DNA of 64,000 nt. Origin: Actinocorallia aurantiaca. Lineage in GTDB: Bacteria > Actinomycetota > Actinomycetes > Streptosporangiales > Streptosporangiaceae. The notes under the pieces were generated by a model. It worked only from the letters and a program-made list of their open reading frames with translations, searched no databases and was not told the origin of the DNA. The stretch spans positions 310,001 to 374,000 of the forward strand of contig NZ_BAAATZ010000009.1 of the NCBI RefSeq assembly GCF_039533685.1, in the 5' to 3' direction. Shown one piece after another: positions 1 through 7,736 of the stretch. The translations under genes were made by a program, and so were the position numbers. How positions within the stretch are numbered: the first letter of the stretch is position 1; each line of letters opens with the position of its first letter.

Positions 1-777
1 GCCATCGCCGTCGCAGACGCCGGCGCGACCGGGCCCGCGGCCTGGGGCGGCTGGAAGGCGAGGCTGATCGACGAGCTGGTGCGGCGCACCGACAAGCTGC
101 TGCAGGGGGACGCGCCGCCGCGCACCCCCGAGCCGACCGCGGGCCAGCTGGCGCTCGCCCGGCACGACGGGGTGGCCGTGCGGGTGAGCAGCGGCTCGGT
201 GCGCGGCTCGTGGGCCAAGCACACCGGGGGAGGGCTGACGGTCACCGTCGTGGCCGCCGACCGCCAGGGGCTGCTGTGGCAGGCGGCCGGGGTATTGGCG
301 CTGCACCGGCTGGTGCTGCGGACGGCGCGGACGTTCTCGCACGGCGGCGGCAACGCGGTGATCGAGTTCACCGCCCAGCCGGAGTTCGGCAGCCCGCCGG
401 ACCCGGCCTCGATCGAGGCGGACCTGCGCCGGGTGCTGGCGGGGCGGCTGGACGTCGCGGACCGGCTGGAGAAGCGCGCGGCGTCCGTCCGCAACCGGCG
501 GGGGGTGCCGGTGGCGCCGCCGAAGGTGAACCTCGTGGAGGAGGCCTCGCAGACCGCGACGGTGGTGGAGGTTCGCGCTTCCGACCGGCCGGGGCTGCTG
601 TGGCGCATCGGACGGGTCTTCGGCGAGCTCGGGCTGCACATCAGGGCGGCGAAGGTGGACACGCTGGGCTCGGAGGCCGTCGACGTCTTCTACGTGGTGG
701 ACGGGGAGGGGCTGCCCGTCTCCGACCAGGCGGTCCTCGCCGACGTCCAGGAGCGCATTCTCGCGGCCCTCGGCTGA
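1..777 (+). CDS. glnD: [Protein-PII] uridylyltransferase GlnD, C-terminal part
   Basis: C-terminal 258 residues of the enzyme that uridylylates and de-uridylylates the PII nitrogen-signal protein. The frame is open from the first base, so the start lies outside the window. Two ACT domains are visible, near visible residues 79-125 (LTVTVVAADRQGLLWQ) and 185-235 (VVEVRASDRPGLLWRIG); these are the glutamine-sensing end of GlnD. The nucleotidyltransferase and HD domains should lie upstream. Its position just before ffh matches the amtB-glnK-glnD-ffh order seen in many actinobacteria, which supports the name. Nothing looks broken in the visible part. Confidence 0.95.
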   Translation, partial: AIAVADAGATGPAAWGGWKARLIDELVRRTDKLLQGDAPPRTPEPTAGQLALARHDGVAVRVSSGSVRGSWAKHTGGGLTVTVVAADRQGLLWQAAGVLALHRLVLRTARTFSHGGGNAVIEFTAQPEFGSPPDPASIEADLRRVLAGRLDVADRLEKRAASVRNRRGVPVAPPKVNLVEEASQTATVVEVRASDRPGLLWRIGRVFGELGLHIRAAKVDTLGSEAVDVFYVVDGEGLPVSDQAVLADVQERILAALG

Positions 778-916
778 TATAGCGATATGGCCGATGTGGG
801 TTATTAGTCGACTATTCAGCTGATGGAGGGAAAGAGGTCATTCCCTGCCTTCTTCCCGGTCGCCGGACGGCTCCAGAGTCTTCCCCGGCGGAAGCCGCAT
901 GGGAAGGAAGACGGAC

Positions 917-1033
917 ATGGCCTGGAGCGCCCTCTCGATCACCGTGTCCCTGGGCGCGCTGCTGGCCCCGCTGATCCTCACCGTCTCGCTGCGCCCGGCG
1001 CCGGGATCGGACGCCGTCGCCGGGGACGGGTGA
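917..1033 (+). CDS. Small single-pass membrane protein (38 aa)
   Basis: A 38-codon frame starts at ATG 917, seven bases after a strong ribosome-binding site (GGAAGG, 902-907 region), and ends at TGA 1031. The product begins MAWSALSITVSLGALLAPLI and has one hydrophobic segment (residues 4-24), then a short Pro/Gly/Asp-rich tail. It sits alone between glnD and ffh. I do not recognise a family. The good ribosome-binding site, the hydrophobic composition and the lack of any other gene in this gap argue for a real small membrane protein. Conservation in related genomes is not known to me. Confidence 0.5.
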   Translation: MAWSALSITVSLGALLAPLILTVSLRPAPGSDAVAGDG

Positions 1034-1089
1034 GGGGCGGGAAGGGCCTGTCCCCGCGCTCGCGGGCGCGCGACATGCCGCGCGGCGGA

Positions 1090-1095
1090 TAGGCT
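1090..1095 (+). promoter_or_regulatory. Candidate -10 element for ffh
   Basis: TAGGCT, close to the actinobacterial -10 consensus (TANNNT), lies 38 bases before the ffh GTG. No convincing -35 is seen, so this is tentative. Confidence 0.3.
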
Positions 1096-1133
1096 TGGAG
1101 AGTTCTCATCAGGCGTCGGGCTAGGACGGGCAA

Positions 1134-2678
1134 GTGTTCGAGAATCTCTCCGATCGGTTGACCTCGGTCTTCACCAACCTGCGCAGCAAGGGCAGGTTGT
1201 CCGAGGCCGACATCAACGCCACCGCACGGGAGATCCGGGTCGCGCTGCTCGAGGCGGACGTGGCGCTGCCGGTGGTCAAGGACTTCATCGCGCGCATCAA
1301 GGAGCGCGCCCAGGGCTCCGAGGTCTCCCAGGCCCTCAACCCGGCGCAGCAGGTCGTCAAGATCGTCAATGACGAGCTGATCGAGATCCTGGGCGGGGAG
1401 ACCCGGCGAGTGCGCTTCGCCAAGACCCCGCCGACCGTGATCATGCTGGCCGGCCTGCAGGGCGCGGGCAAGACCACCCTGGCGGGCAAGCTGGCCCGCT
1501 GGCTCAGGGAAGAGGGCCACACCCCGCTGCTGGTCGCCTGCGACCTCCAGCGCCCCAACGCCGTCCAGCAGCTCCAGGTGATGGGCGAGCGGGCCGGGGT
1601 CGCGGTGTACGCGCCCGAGCCGGGCAACGGCGTGGGCGACCCGGTGCGCGTCGCGCAGGCCTCCATCGCCGAGGCCAAGCGCGCCCAGCACGACGTGGTG
1701 ATCATCGACACCGCGGGCCGCCTGGGCATCGACTCCGAGATGATGCAGCAGGCGATCGACATCCGCCGGGCCACCGAGCCCGAAGAGGTGCTGTTCGTCG
1801 TCGACGCCATGGTCGGCCAGGACGCGGTGAACACCGCCCAGGCCTTCATGGACGGCGTCGGCTTCGACGGGGTCGTGCTGACCAAGCTGGACGGCGACGC
1901 CCGGGGCGGCGCCGCGCTGTCGGTCCGCCAGATCACCGGGCGGCCGATCATGTTCGCGTCCACCGGTGAGAAGCTCGAGGACTTCGACCTGTTCCACCCC
2001 GACCGGATGGCCGGCCGGATCCTGGACATGGGCGACATCCTCACCCTGATCGAGCAGGCCCAGCGCACGTTCGACGAGGAGCAGACGGCCAGGATGGCCG
2101 ACAAGCTCGCGTCGGGCGAGGACTTCACGCTCGAGGACTTCCTCGACCAGATGATGATGATCCGCAAGATGGGTCCGATCGGGAACCTGCTCGGCATGCT
2201 GCCCGGCATGGGGCAGATGCGCCAGCAGGTGAACCAGATCGACGACAGGGACCTCGACCGGGTCGCCGCGATCATCCGGTCGATGACCCCGGGCGAGCGC
2301 AGCGATCCGAAGATCATCAACGGTTCGCGCCGGTCCCGCATCGCCAAGGGCTCCGGGGTCACCGTCGGGGAGGTCAACTCCCTGGTCACCCGGTTCTTCC
2401 AGGCCCAGAAGATGATGAAGTCCATGGCCGGCGGGATGGGCATCCCGGGGATGCCCGGCACCCGGCGCAAGGGCCAGAAGCAGGTCAAGGCCAAGAAGGG
2501 CAAGCAGCGTTCGGGCGACCCGCGCAAGCGGGCCACGGGCGCGGGGTCCAAGGGCGAGCAGGCGCAGCCGCAGCAGGCCGGCGGCCTGCCCCCGGCGTTC
2601 GGCGGCGGCGGAGTGCCCGGCCAGCTGCCTCCCGGCTTCCAGCTGCCCGACCTCGGCGATCTGGGCAAGAAGCACTGA
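1134..2678 (+). CDS. ffh: Signal recognition particle protein Ffh (SRP54)
   Basis: GTPase subunit of the signal recognition particle. It binds signal peptides on nascent membrane and secreted proteins, together with the SRP RNA, and hands the ribosome to FtsY. Of 514 residues, the N domain covers 1-90. The G domain has the P-loop GLQGAGKTT (107-115), DTAGR (192-196) and TKLDGDARGG (250-259). The methionine-rich M domain (about 330-440) contains MMMIRKMGPIGNLLGMLPGM. A Lys/Gly/Gln-rich tail of about 70 residues follows, common in actinobacterial Ffh. GTG 1134 is chosen because the protein then starts with the normal MFENLSDRL. It heads the translation gene series that follows. Confidence 0.97.
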   Translation: MFENLSDRLTSVFTNLRSKGRLSEADINATAREIRVALLEADVALPVVKDFIARIKERAQGSEVSQALNPAQQVVKIVNDELIEILGGETRRVRFAKTPPTVIMLAGLQGAGKTTLAGKLARWLREEGHTPLLVACDLQRPNAVQQLQVMGERAGVAVYAPEPGNGVGDPVRVAQASIAEAKRAQHDVVIIDTAGRLGIDSEMMQQAIDIRRATEPEEVLFVVDAMVGQDAVNTAQAFMDGVGFDGVVLTKLDGDARGGAALSVRQITGRPIMFASTGEKLEDFDLFHPDRMAGRILDMGDILTLIEQAQRTFDEEQTARMADKLASGEDFTLEDFLDQMMMIRKMGPIGNLLGMLPGMGQMRQQVNQIDDRDLDRVAAIIRSMTPGERSDPKIINGSRRSRIAKGSGVTVGEVNSLVTRFFQAQKMMKSMAGGMGIPGMPGTRRKGQKQVKAKKGKQRSGDPRKRATGAGSKGEQAQPQQAGGLPPAFGGGGVPGQLPPGFQLPDLGDLGKKH

Positions 2679-2758
2679 ACCTCCGGGCGGGGAGCGGGAC
2701 GGCGGGGCCGGCGCGGCCGGTGCCGGAGCGGCGTGACGGAGTAGTCACGGAGATCTGG

Positions 2759-2764
2759 CACAAT
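2759..2764 (+). promoter_or_regulatory. Candidate -10 element in the rpsP leader
   Basis: CACAAT within TGGCACAATGG lies 134 bases before the rpsP GTG, in a 220-base gap that holds no gene. A promoter with a long 5' leader fits, as is usual for ribosomal operons, but the -35 is not clear. Confidence 0.3.
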
Positions 2765-2898
2765 GGAGCACTGGAAACCCGGCACGTGAGGCGCCCTCTC
2801 TCGCTCTGACGACCGGAGTCCATCCGAGCAGCCCTGGTCCGGTTCCCCACACGGGCGGAGGCTGTTCTCCTGTTACTGAAACCGGAGTTACCACACCC

Positions 2899-3330
2899 GT
2901 GGCTGTCAAGATCAAGCTCAAGCGTCTCGGCAAGATCCGTAGCGCGCAGTACCGCATCGTCATCGCCGACGCCCGCACCAAGCGGGACGGCCGGGCGATC
3001 GAGGAGATCGGCAAGTACCACCCCAAGCAGGACCCCTCGCTGATCGAGGTGGACTCCGAGCGGGTGCAGTACTGGCTGGGAGTCGGCGCCCAGCCGACCG
3101 ACGCCGTCGAGAAGCTGTTCAAGATCACCGGTGACTGGCAGAAGTTCAAGGGCCTCCCCGGTGCCGAGGGCACCCTGAAGACGGCCGAGCCCAAGCCGAA
3201 CAAGGCCGAGGTCTTCGCCGCCGCCGCCAAGGAGGCCGCGAACCTCGACGGTGGCGCGGCGCCCACTCCGAAGGCCAAGAAGAAGGCCGAGCCCAAGGCC
3301 GACGAGGCCGAAGCCGCGAGCGAGGCCTAA
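2899..3330 (+). CDS. rpsP: Small ribosomal subunit protein bS16
   Basis: Ribosomal protein S16, a component of the 30S body needed for its assembly. The first 80 residues are the conserved domain (MAVKIKLKRLGKIRSAQYRI, then VVIADARTKRDGRAIEEIG-like positions). Residues from about 95 onward are an Ala/Lys/Glu-rich extension that makes the protein 143 aa against about 80-90 in most bacteria; such tails are usual in actinobacteria. GTG start. The stop codon is followed directly by the start of the KH-domain gene, so the two are co-transcribed and probably translationally coupled. Confidence 0.96.
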   Translation: MAVKIKLKRLGKIRSAQYRIVIADARTKRDGRAIEEIGKYHPKQDPSLIEVDSERVQYWLGVGAQPTDAVEKLFKITGDWQKFKGLPGAEGTLKTAEPKPNKAEVFAAAAKEAANLDGGAAPTPKAKKKAEPKADEAEAASEA

Positions 3331-3573
3331 GTGCTCGAAGAAGCGCTCGAGCACTTGGTGCGGGGCATCGTCGAACATCCTGACGATGTCCTGGTTCACG
3401 CCAAGCGAATCCGCGGTGGCCGGGTCCTCGAGGTGCGCGTGCACCCCGAGGACCTCGGCAAGGTGATCGGTCGCAGCGGTCGTACCGCCAAGGCCCTTCG
3501 CACGGTCATGGGAGCCCTCTCCGGAGGTCGCTATGTCCGGGTGGACCTGCTCGACGTCAACGAGGTCCGCTGA
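3331..3573 (+). CDS. khpA: KH-domain RNA-binding protein KhpA
   Basis: An 80-residue protein made almost entirely of one KH domain. The GxxG RNA-binding loop is in KVIGRSGRTAKALR (about residues 46-59). KhpA (YlqC) proteins bind RNA, often with the partner KhpB/Jag, and influence cell-wall growth and division in Gram-positive bacteria. The GTG start follows the rpsP stop with no gap, and rimM begins 3 bases after this gene. This S16-KhpA-RimM-TrmD order is standard in actinobacteria. Confidence 0.9.
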   Translation: MLEEALEHLVRGIVEHPDDVLVHAKRIRGGRVLEVRVHPEDLGKVIGRSGRTAKALRTVMGALSGGRYVRVDLLDVNEVR

Positions 3574-3576
3574 CCG

Positions 3577-4077
3577 GTGCAACTGGTAGTGGGCCGAATC
3601 GGCAAACCGCACGGGATCCGCGGCGACGTCACCGTCGACGTGCGCACGGACGACGCAGACGTCCGGTTCGCGCCGGGGGCGACGCTCGCCACGGATCCCG
3701 TGACGGCCGGTCCCCTGACGGTCGACACCTCCCGCTGGCACAGCGGCAGGCTCGTCGTCCGGTTCACAGGGGTCTCCGACCGCACTCGCGCCGAGGAACT
3801 GCGCGGCACCTGGCTGGTGATCGACTCCTCGGAGATCCTTCCCTCGTCCGACCCGGACGTGTTCCACGACCAGCAGCTCATCGGGCTGGAGGTCGTCACC
3901 ACCGGGGGCGAGCGGATCGGGACGGTCTCTGAAGTCCTGCACCACGCGCAGGAACTGCTGGTGGTCTCCACCGACGAAGGGGACAAGCTGGTGCCCTTCG
4001 TGTCGGCGATCGTCCCCGAGGTGGACCTCGAAGGCGGCCGGCTGCTCGTCGACCCGCCCGGCGGGCTCTTCGACTAG
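3577..4077 (+). CDS. rimM: Ribosome maturation factor RimM
   Basis: Assembly factor for the 30S head that binds S19 and supports late 16S rRNA processing. In 166 residues the N-terminal RimM barrel starts MQLVVGRIGKPHGIRGDVTV, where GKPHGIRG is the family signature. A C-terminal PRC-barrel follows, with FHDQQLIGLEVV and DEGDKLVPFV. GTG start, 3 bases after khpA; trmD follows 3 bases after the stop. Length and domain layout are normal. Confidence 0.95.
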   Translation: MQLVVGRIGKPHGIRGDVTVDVRTDDADVRFAPGATLATDPVTAGPLTVDTSRWHSGRLVVRFTGVSDRTRAEELRGTWLVIDSSEILPSSDPDVFHDQQLIGLEVVTTGGERIGTVSEVLHHAQELLVVSTDEGDKLVPFVSAIVPEVDLEGGRLLVDPPGGLFD

Positions 4078-4080
4078 CCC

Positions 4081-4866
4081 ATGCGCTTCGACATCATCAC
4101 GATCTTCCCGGAGTACTTCACTCCGCTGTCGGCCTCTCTCCTGGGCAAGGCCCAGGACAGGGGGCTGCTGTCCTTCGGCGTGCACGACCTGCGGGAATGG
4201 GCCTACGACCGGCACCGCACCGTGGACGACACCCCCTACGGGGGCGGGCCCGGCATGGTCATGAAACCCGAACCGTGGGGCCAGGCGCTGGACGACGTCC
4301 TGACCCCCGGGGCCCGGCTGGTGGTGCCCACCCCGTCCGGGCGCCGGTTCACCCAGAAGGTCGCCGGCGAACTGGCGGCCTCCCCTCAACTCGTCTTCGC
4401 CTGTGGCCGGTACGAGGGCATCGACTCGCGCGTCATGGCGCACTACTCCTCCCCGTCCTCCGGGGTCGAGGTCGACGAGCTCAGTATCGGCGACTACGTG
4501 CTGGCGGGAGGGGAGGTCGCGGTGCTCGTCATGATCGAGGCGGTCAGCAGGCTGGTGCCGGGGGTGCTCGGCAACGCCGAGTCGGTGAGCGACGACTCCT
4601 TCGCCCCCGGCCGCATGGAGAACCTGGTCGAAGGACCCGTCTACACCAAGCCGCCCGTCTGGCGGGGGCTCGAGGTGCCGCAGGTGCTGACGTCGGGCCA
4701 CCACGGGAGGATCGCCCGCTGGCGGCGCGACGAGGCGCTGAGGCGCACCGCCGCCCTGCGCCCCGACCTGCTGGCACGGCTGGGCCGCGAAGGCCTGGAC
4801 AAGCACGACCGCAGGCTGCTGGAGTCGCTCGATTTGGCCGAGCACTCCGATCCTGTGGCAGACTAG
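4081..4866 (+). CDS. trmD: tRNA (guanine-N1-)-methyltransferase TrmD
   Basis: Methylates G37 of tRNAs with SAM, preventing frameshifting. This is a SPOUT-class enzyme of 261 residues with the trefoil-knot SAM site. Family motifs seen are FDIITIFPEYF at the N terminus, DDTPYGGGPGMVMKPEP (about 51-67), FACGRYEGIDSRV (about 109-121), and ELSIGDYVLAGGEVAVLVMIEA (in the knot, about 133-154). The C-terminal part contains YTKPPVWRGLEVPQVLTSGHH. Three bases separate it from rimM. The product is complete. Confidence 0.97.
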   Translation: MRFDIITIFPEYFTPLSASLLGKAQDRGLLSFGVHDLREWAYDRHRTVDDTPYGGGPGMVMKPEPWGQALDDVLTPGARLVVPTPSGRRFTQKVAGELAASPQLVFACGRYEGIDSRVMAHYSSPSSGVEVDELSIGDYVLAGGEVAVLVMIEAVSRLVPGVLGNAESVSDDSFAPGRMENLVEGPVYTKPPVWRGLEVPQVLTSGHHGRIARWRRDEALRRTAALRPDLLARLGREGLDKHDRRLLESLDLAEHSDPVAD

Positions 4867-4971
4867 AGCGTCGCGCGCTTTCGCGTGCGCTCATTCGTTC
4901 CCGGCCTGACGCCCCCAGTGGTGATTCCGGGGCCTCTCACGGCACGGGCCAGCTCAGCAGCGAGGACAGTC

Positions 4972-5325
4972 ATGCACACCCTGATCCAGGAGATCGAGAA
5001 GGCCGCGCTGCGGTCGGACCTGCCGGACTTCCGCCCCGGTGACACCGTCAAGGTGCACGTGCGGATCACCGAGGGCAAGGTCAGCCGTATCCAGGTCTTC
5101 GAAGGCGTCGTGATCCGCCGTCAGGGCGGCGGCGCCCGCGAGACCTTCAGCGTCCGCAAGGTCAGCAAGGGCGGCTACGGCGTGGAGCGGACCTTCCCGC
5201 TGAACCTGCCGGCCATCGAGAAGCTCGAGGTCGTCATCCGCGGTGACGTGCGCCGCGCCAAGCTGTACTACCTGCGCAACCTGCGGGGCAAGGCCGCCCG
5301 CATCAAGGAGAAGCGCGAGTTCTGA
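4972..5325 (+). CDS. rplS: Large ribosomal subunit protein bL19
   Basis: 50S protein at the subunit interface. The 117 residues start MHTLIQEIEKAALRSDLPDF and include FRPGDTVKVHVRITEG, FEGVVIRRQGGG and the basic end LYYLRNLRGKAARIKEK. ATG 4972 is preferred over in-frame upstream starts because it gives the normal length and has a GAGGA ribosome-binding site 6 bases ahead. The 105-base gap after trmD shows no other gene. A strong terminator follows the stop, so this ends the ribosomal/RNA-modification operon. Confidence 0.96.
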   Translation: MHTLIQEIEKAALRSDLPDFRPGDTVKVHVRITEGKVSRIQVFEGVVIRRQGGGARETFSVRKVSKGGYGVERTFPLNLPAIEKLEVVIRGDVRRAKLYYLRNLRGKAARIKEKREF

Positions 5326-5347
5326 GAGACTCCGCCGGAATTCCGGC

Positions 5348-5378
5348 GAACGCCCGGTCCCGTGGGGGCCGGGCGTTC
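5348..5378 (+). terminator. Terminator after rplS
   Basis: A perfect 10-bp stem, GAACGCCCGG (5348-5357) with CCGGGCGTTC (5369-5378), and an 11-base loop, 23 bases past the rplS stop. It is preceded directly by a perfect palindrome, GCCGGAATTCCGGC (5334-5347). No long T tract follows, as is usual in high-GC actinobacteria. Confidence 0.75.
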
Positions 5379-5447
5379 GGCCGTTCTTGGGGATCTTCTT
5401 GGCGACTCTGGAGCCTTCCTCGATCTTCGTCCGGGGTCGGGCGGCGC

Positions 5448-5453
5448 TAGGCT
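5448..5453 (+). promoter_or_regulatory. Candidate -10 for a leaderless lepB transcript
   Basis: TAGGCT ends 9 bases before ATG 5463. At that distance transcription would begin at or next to the start codon, giving a leaderless mRNA. This fits the absence of a ribosome-binding site there. Confidence 0.4.
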
Positions 5454-5462
5454 CGTTCCTTG

Positions 5463-6422
5463 ATGAGTGACGACGAGGGACGGTCCGGCGGCAGGGCCGA
5501 CAGGCCCGTACCTGCGGAGGGGCGGAGAGAAGTGCGTTCCGATACCGAGGGACCGGCCCCCGACGAGCGGGCGGCGGGCGACGGGCGGGCGGAGTCCGAG
5601 CCCCCCGAATCCGCCGAGCCCGCCGAATCCTCAGGGGAAGAGGAGGAGCCCCCGGCGAAACGGGGATCCTTCTGGCGGGAGCTGCCCCTGCTGATCGGGG
5701 TCGCGCTGGTCCTGGCCCTGGTGATCAAGTCATTCGTCGTCCAGGCCTTCTACATCCCGTCGGCGTCGATGGAGAGCACGCTCCAGATCGGCGACCGGGT
5801 GCTGGTCAACAAGCTCGTCTACCACGTGCGGGACATCGAGCGCGGTGACGTCGTGGTCTTCAGCGGGCTGGACAGCTGGGATCCGGCCCTCGACGAGTCC
5901 GGGTCGAACCCGCTGGGCAGGGGCCTGAAAGCGGTGGGGAAGGCGTTCGGGATCGTCCCGGGCGAGAAGGACTACATCAAGAGGGTGATCGGCCTCCCCG
6001 GCGACCACGTGATCTGCTGCGACAAGAAGACGGGGCGGATCACGGTGAACGGGACGCCCCTGGACGAGGACTCCTACCTCTACACCGATCCGAACACCGG
6101 TGAGCAGAACGTTCCGTCGTCCCAGAAGTTCGACGTCGTGGTGCCTCCCGAACGGCTGTGGGTGATGGGCGACCACCGCGAGGTCTCCTGGGACTCCCGC
6201 GGCCACCAGGCCGACAGGGGCAGCGGCACCATCCCGCTGGAGAGCGTGGTGGGGCGGGCCTTCGTGGTGATCTGGCCGATCGCCCACTGGCAGGTCCTGG
6301 AGATCCCGGAGACCTTCCGGCAGCCGGGGCTCGGCGGGGCCGCGCTGGGCGCGACGCCGGCGGCTCTGGGCGCGGCGGGCGCCGTGCCGGTGTTCTGGCT
6401 GCGCCGCAGGCCGCGTTCCTGA
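5463..6422 (+). CDS. lepB: Type I signal peptidase
   Basis: Membrane-bound serine protease that removes signal peptides on the outer face of the cytoplasmic membrane. The 319 residues comprise an acidic, disordered N-terminal region (1-70), a transmembrane helix (about 75-96), and the box YIPSASMESTLQIGDRVLVNK with nucleophile Ser102. YIKRVIGLPGD follows with the general base Lys173, then MGDHREVSWDSRGH (box E). A short hydrophobic segment near the C terminus ends in basic residues (RLRRRPRS-like), which may be a second anchor. ATG 5463 is chosen; GTG 5532, which has a purine-rich GGAGAGA ahead of it, is an alternative that would remove only the disordered part. Confidence 0.93.
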   Translation: MSDDEGRSGGRADRPVPAEGRREVRSDTEGPAPDERAAGDGRAESEPPESAEPAESSGEEEEPPAKRGSFWRELPLLIGVALVLALVIKSFVVQAFYIPSASMESTLQIGDRVLVNKLVYHVRDIERGDVVVFSGLDSWDPALDESGSNPLGRGLKAVGKAFGIVPGEKDYIKRVIGLPGDHVICCDKKTGRITVNGTPLDEDSYLYTDPNTGEQNVPSSQKFDVVVPPERLWVMGDHREVSWDSRGHQADRGSGTIPLESVVGRAFVVIWPIAHWQVLEIPETFRQPGLGGAALGATPAALGAAGAVPVFWLRRRPRS

Positions 6423-6514
6423 GGCCGGGACGGCCGTCCACAGGGCGTTGGGCGGATCTCCTGTGGTGGGCGTATGGTTCCGGGTATGCACAGCCTTCAC
6501 TACCGGTGCCTCCG

Positions 6515-7252
6515 ATGATCTCGGCCAACTGGGAGATCAGGCGCCCCCTGCGGTTCACGCCGCGCAGGGACGCCGGGATGTACGGCTATGAAAGGGCCCT
6601 GGCACACGGCGGATTCCGCCGCGTGGCGGGAGTGGACGAGGCGGGGCGCGGCGCCTGCGCGGGGCCGCTGGTGGTGGCCGCCGTGATCCTGGACGGCCTC
6701 AGGATCGAGGGGCTGGCGGACTCCAAACTGCTCACCCCGGCCCGCCGCGAGGCCCTCTACGAGCAGATCACCGCCGAGGCGGTGTGGCGGGTCCTGGTCA
6801 TCCCCAGCGCCGAGATCGACCGGGTGGGGCTGCACCGCAGCAACATCACCGGGATGCGCCGGGTGCTGGCGGCGCTGCCGGAGCGCCCCTCGTACGTGCT
6901 CAGCGACGGTTTCGGCGTCCCGGGCCTGGAGGTTCCGAGCCTGCCGGTGATCAAGGGCGACCGGGCGGTGGCCTGCATCGCCGCGGCCTCGGTGGTCGCC
7001 AAGGTCACCCGGGACAGGATCATGGCCGAGATGCACCTCACCCATCCCGGGTACGGATTTGACGTCCACAAGGGGTACAACACCGCGGAGCACATGGCCG
7101 CGCTCAGCCTGCACGGGCCCTGCCCGGAGCACCGCTTCTCGTTCTCGAACGTGATCTCGAGGGCCGGGGGCGGATCCAGGCCCCTCGCGGGTGTGGGACG
7201 GAGCGTGCGGACGGGGAAGAACGAGAAGGTGGGAGGGGACGATGAGCGCTGA
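6515..7252 (+). CDS. rnhB: Ribonuclease HII
   Basis: Cleaves RNA in RNA-DNA hybrids and excises misincorporated ribonucleotides. The catalytic signature is AGVDEAGRGACAGPLVVAA (residues 38-56, acidic pair D41/E42). Also seen are LADSKLLTPARREALYEQI, YVLSDGF with an active-site Asp, and AAASVVAKVTRDRIM with HPGYGFDVHKGYNT. ATG 6515 gives 245 aa; ATG 6578 is the next candidate and would remove 21 residues that resemble related proteins. The 3' end overlaps the next gene by 11 bases, so the pair is probably co-translated. Confidence 0.94.
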   Translation: MISANWEIRRPLRFTPRRDAGMYGYERALAHGGFRRVAGVDEAGRGACAGPLVVAAVILDGLRIEGLADSKLLTPARREALYEQITAEAVWRVLVIPSAEIDRVGLHRSNITGMRRVLAALPERPSYVLSDGFGVPGLEVPSLPVIKGDRAVACIAAASVVAKVTRDRIMAEMHLTHPGYGFDVHKGYNTAEHMAALSLHGPCPEHRFSFSNVISRAGGGSRPLAGVGRSVRTGKNEKVGGDDER

Positions 7253-7550
7253 GGACCTGGAGAAGTACGAGACCGAGATGGAGCTCCAGCTCTATCGCGA
7301 GTACCGGGACGTCGTGGGCCTCTTCACCTACGTGGTGGAGACCGAGCGCCGCTTCTACCTCACCAACTCGGTCGACCTCCAGGTCCGCAGCCTGGACAAC
7401 GGCGAGGTCTACTTCGAGGTCGCCATGCAGGACGCCTGGGTCTGGGACATGTACCGGCCAGCGCGTTTCGTCAAGAACGTCCGAGTTGTCACTTTCCATG
7501 ATGTGAACGTCGAGGAACTGGCCAAGCCGGACCTTCAACTCCCCAATTGA
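7242..7550 (+). CDS. DUF2469 family protein
   Basis: A 102-residue acidic protein (MSAEDLEKYETEMELQLYRE) belonging to DUF2469, a family conserved next to rnhB across actinobacteria, with no established function. It has a GGGAGG ribosome-binding site 6 bases before ATG 7242 and overlaps rnhB. Sequence features are an Asp/Glu-rich N terminus, the conserved stretch VVETERRFYLTNSVDL, and a C-terminal DMYRPARFVKNVRV. Downstream lies dprA on the opposite strand. Confidence 0.9.
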   Translation: MSAEDLEKYETEMELQLYREYRDVVGLFTYVVETERRFYLTNSVDLQVRSLDNGEVYFEVAMQDAWVWDMYRPARFVKNVRVVTFHDVNVEELAKPDLQLPN

Positions 7551-7736
7551 TCCCCTCCCGGCCTTCCGGGAATTCCCTGATATCGAATCGAACGCATTCC
7601 TCGATTTCGCCATGTGCTTTTCTTGACTGGCTTTTGTGCCATTGGTCTTGGTATGCGCCACCCCCGGTTTCCGCATGCACGGATCCCGCCCCTCGCCTTG
7701 CGCCGAAATCGACGTCTGGACCGCACCGGCCAAGGG

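Noticed and set aside
823..1092. 89-aa frame upstream of ffh
   Set aside because: Arg/Gly/Pro-rich out-of-frame product overlapping the more convincing 38-aa gene, which has the ribosome-binding site.
978..4845. Very long minus-strand open frames opposite ffh, rpsP, rimM and trmD
   Set aside because: They mirror the codon pattern of conserved plus-strand genes (GC-rich third positions), have no family motifs, and carry low-complexity His/Asp/Leu-rich products. The same applies to most long antisense frames elsewhere.
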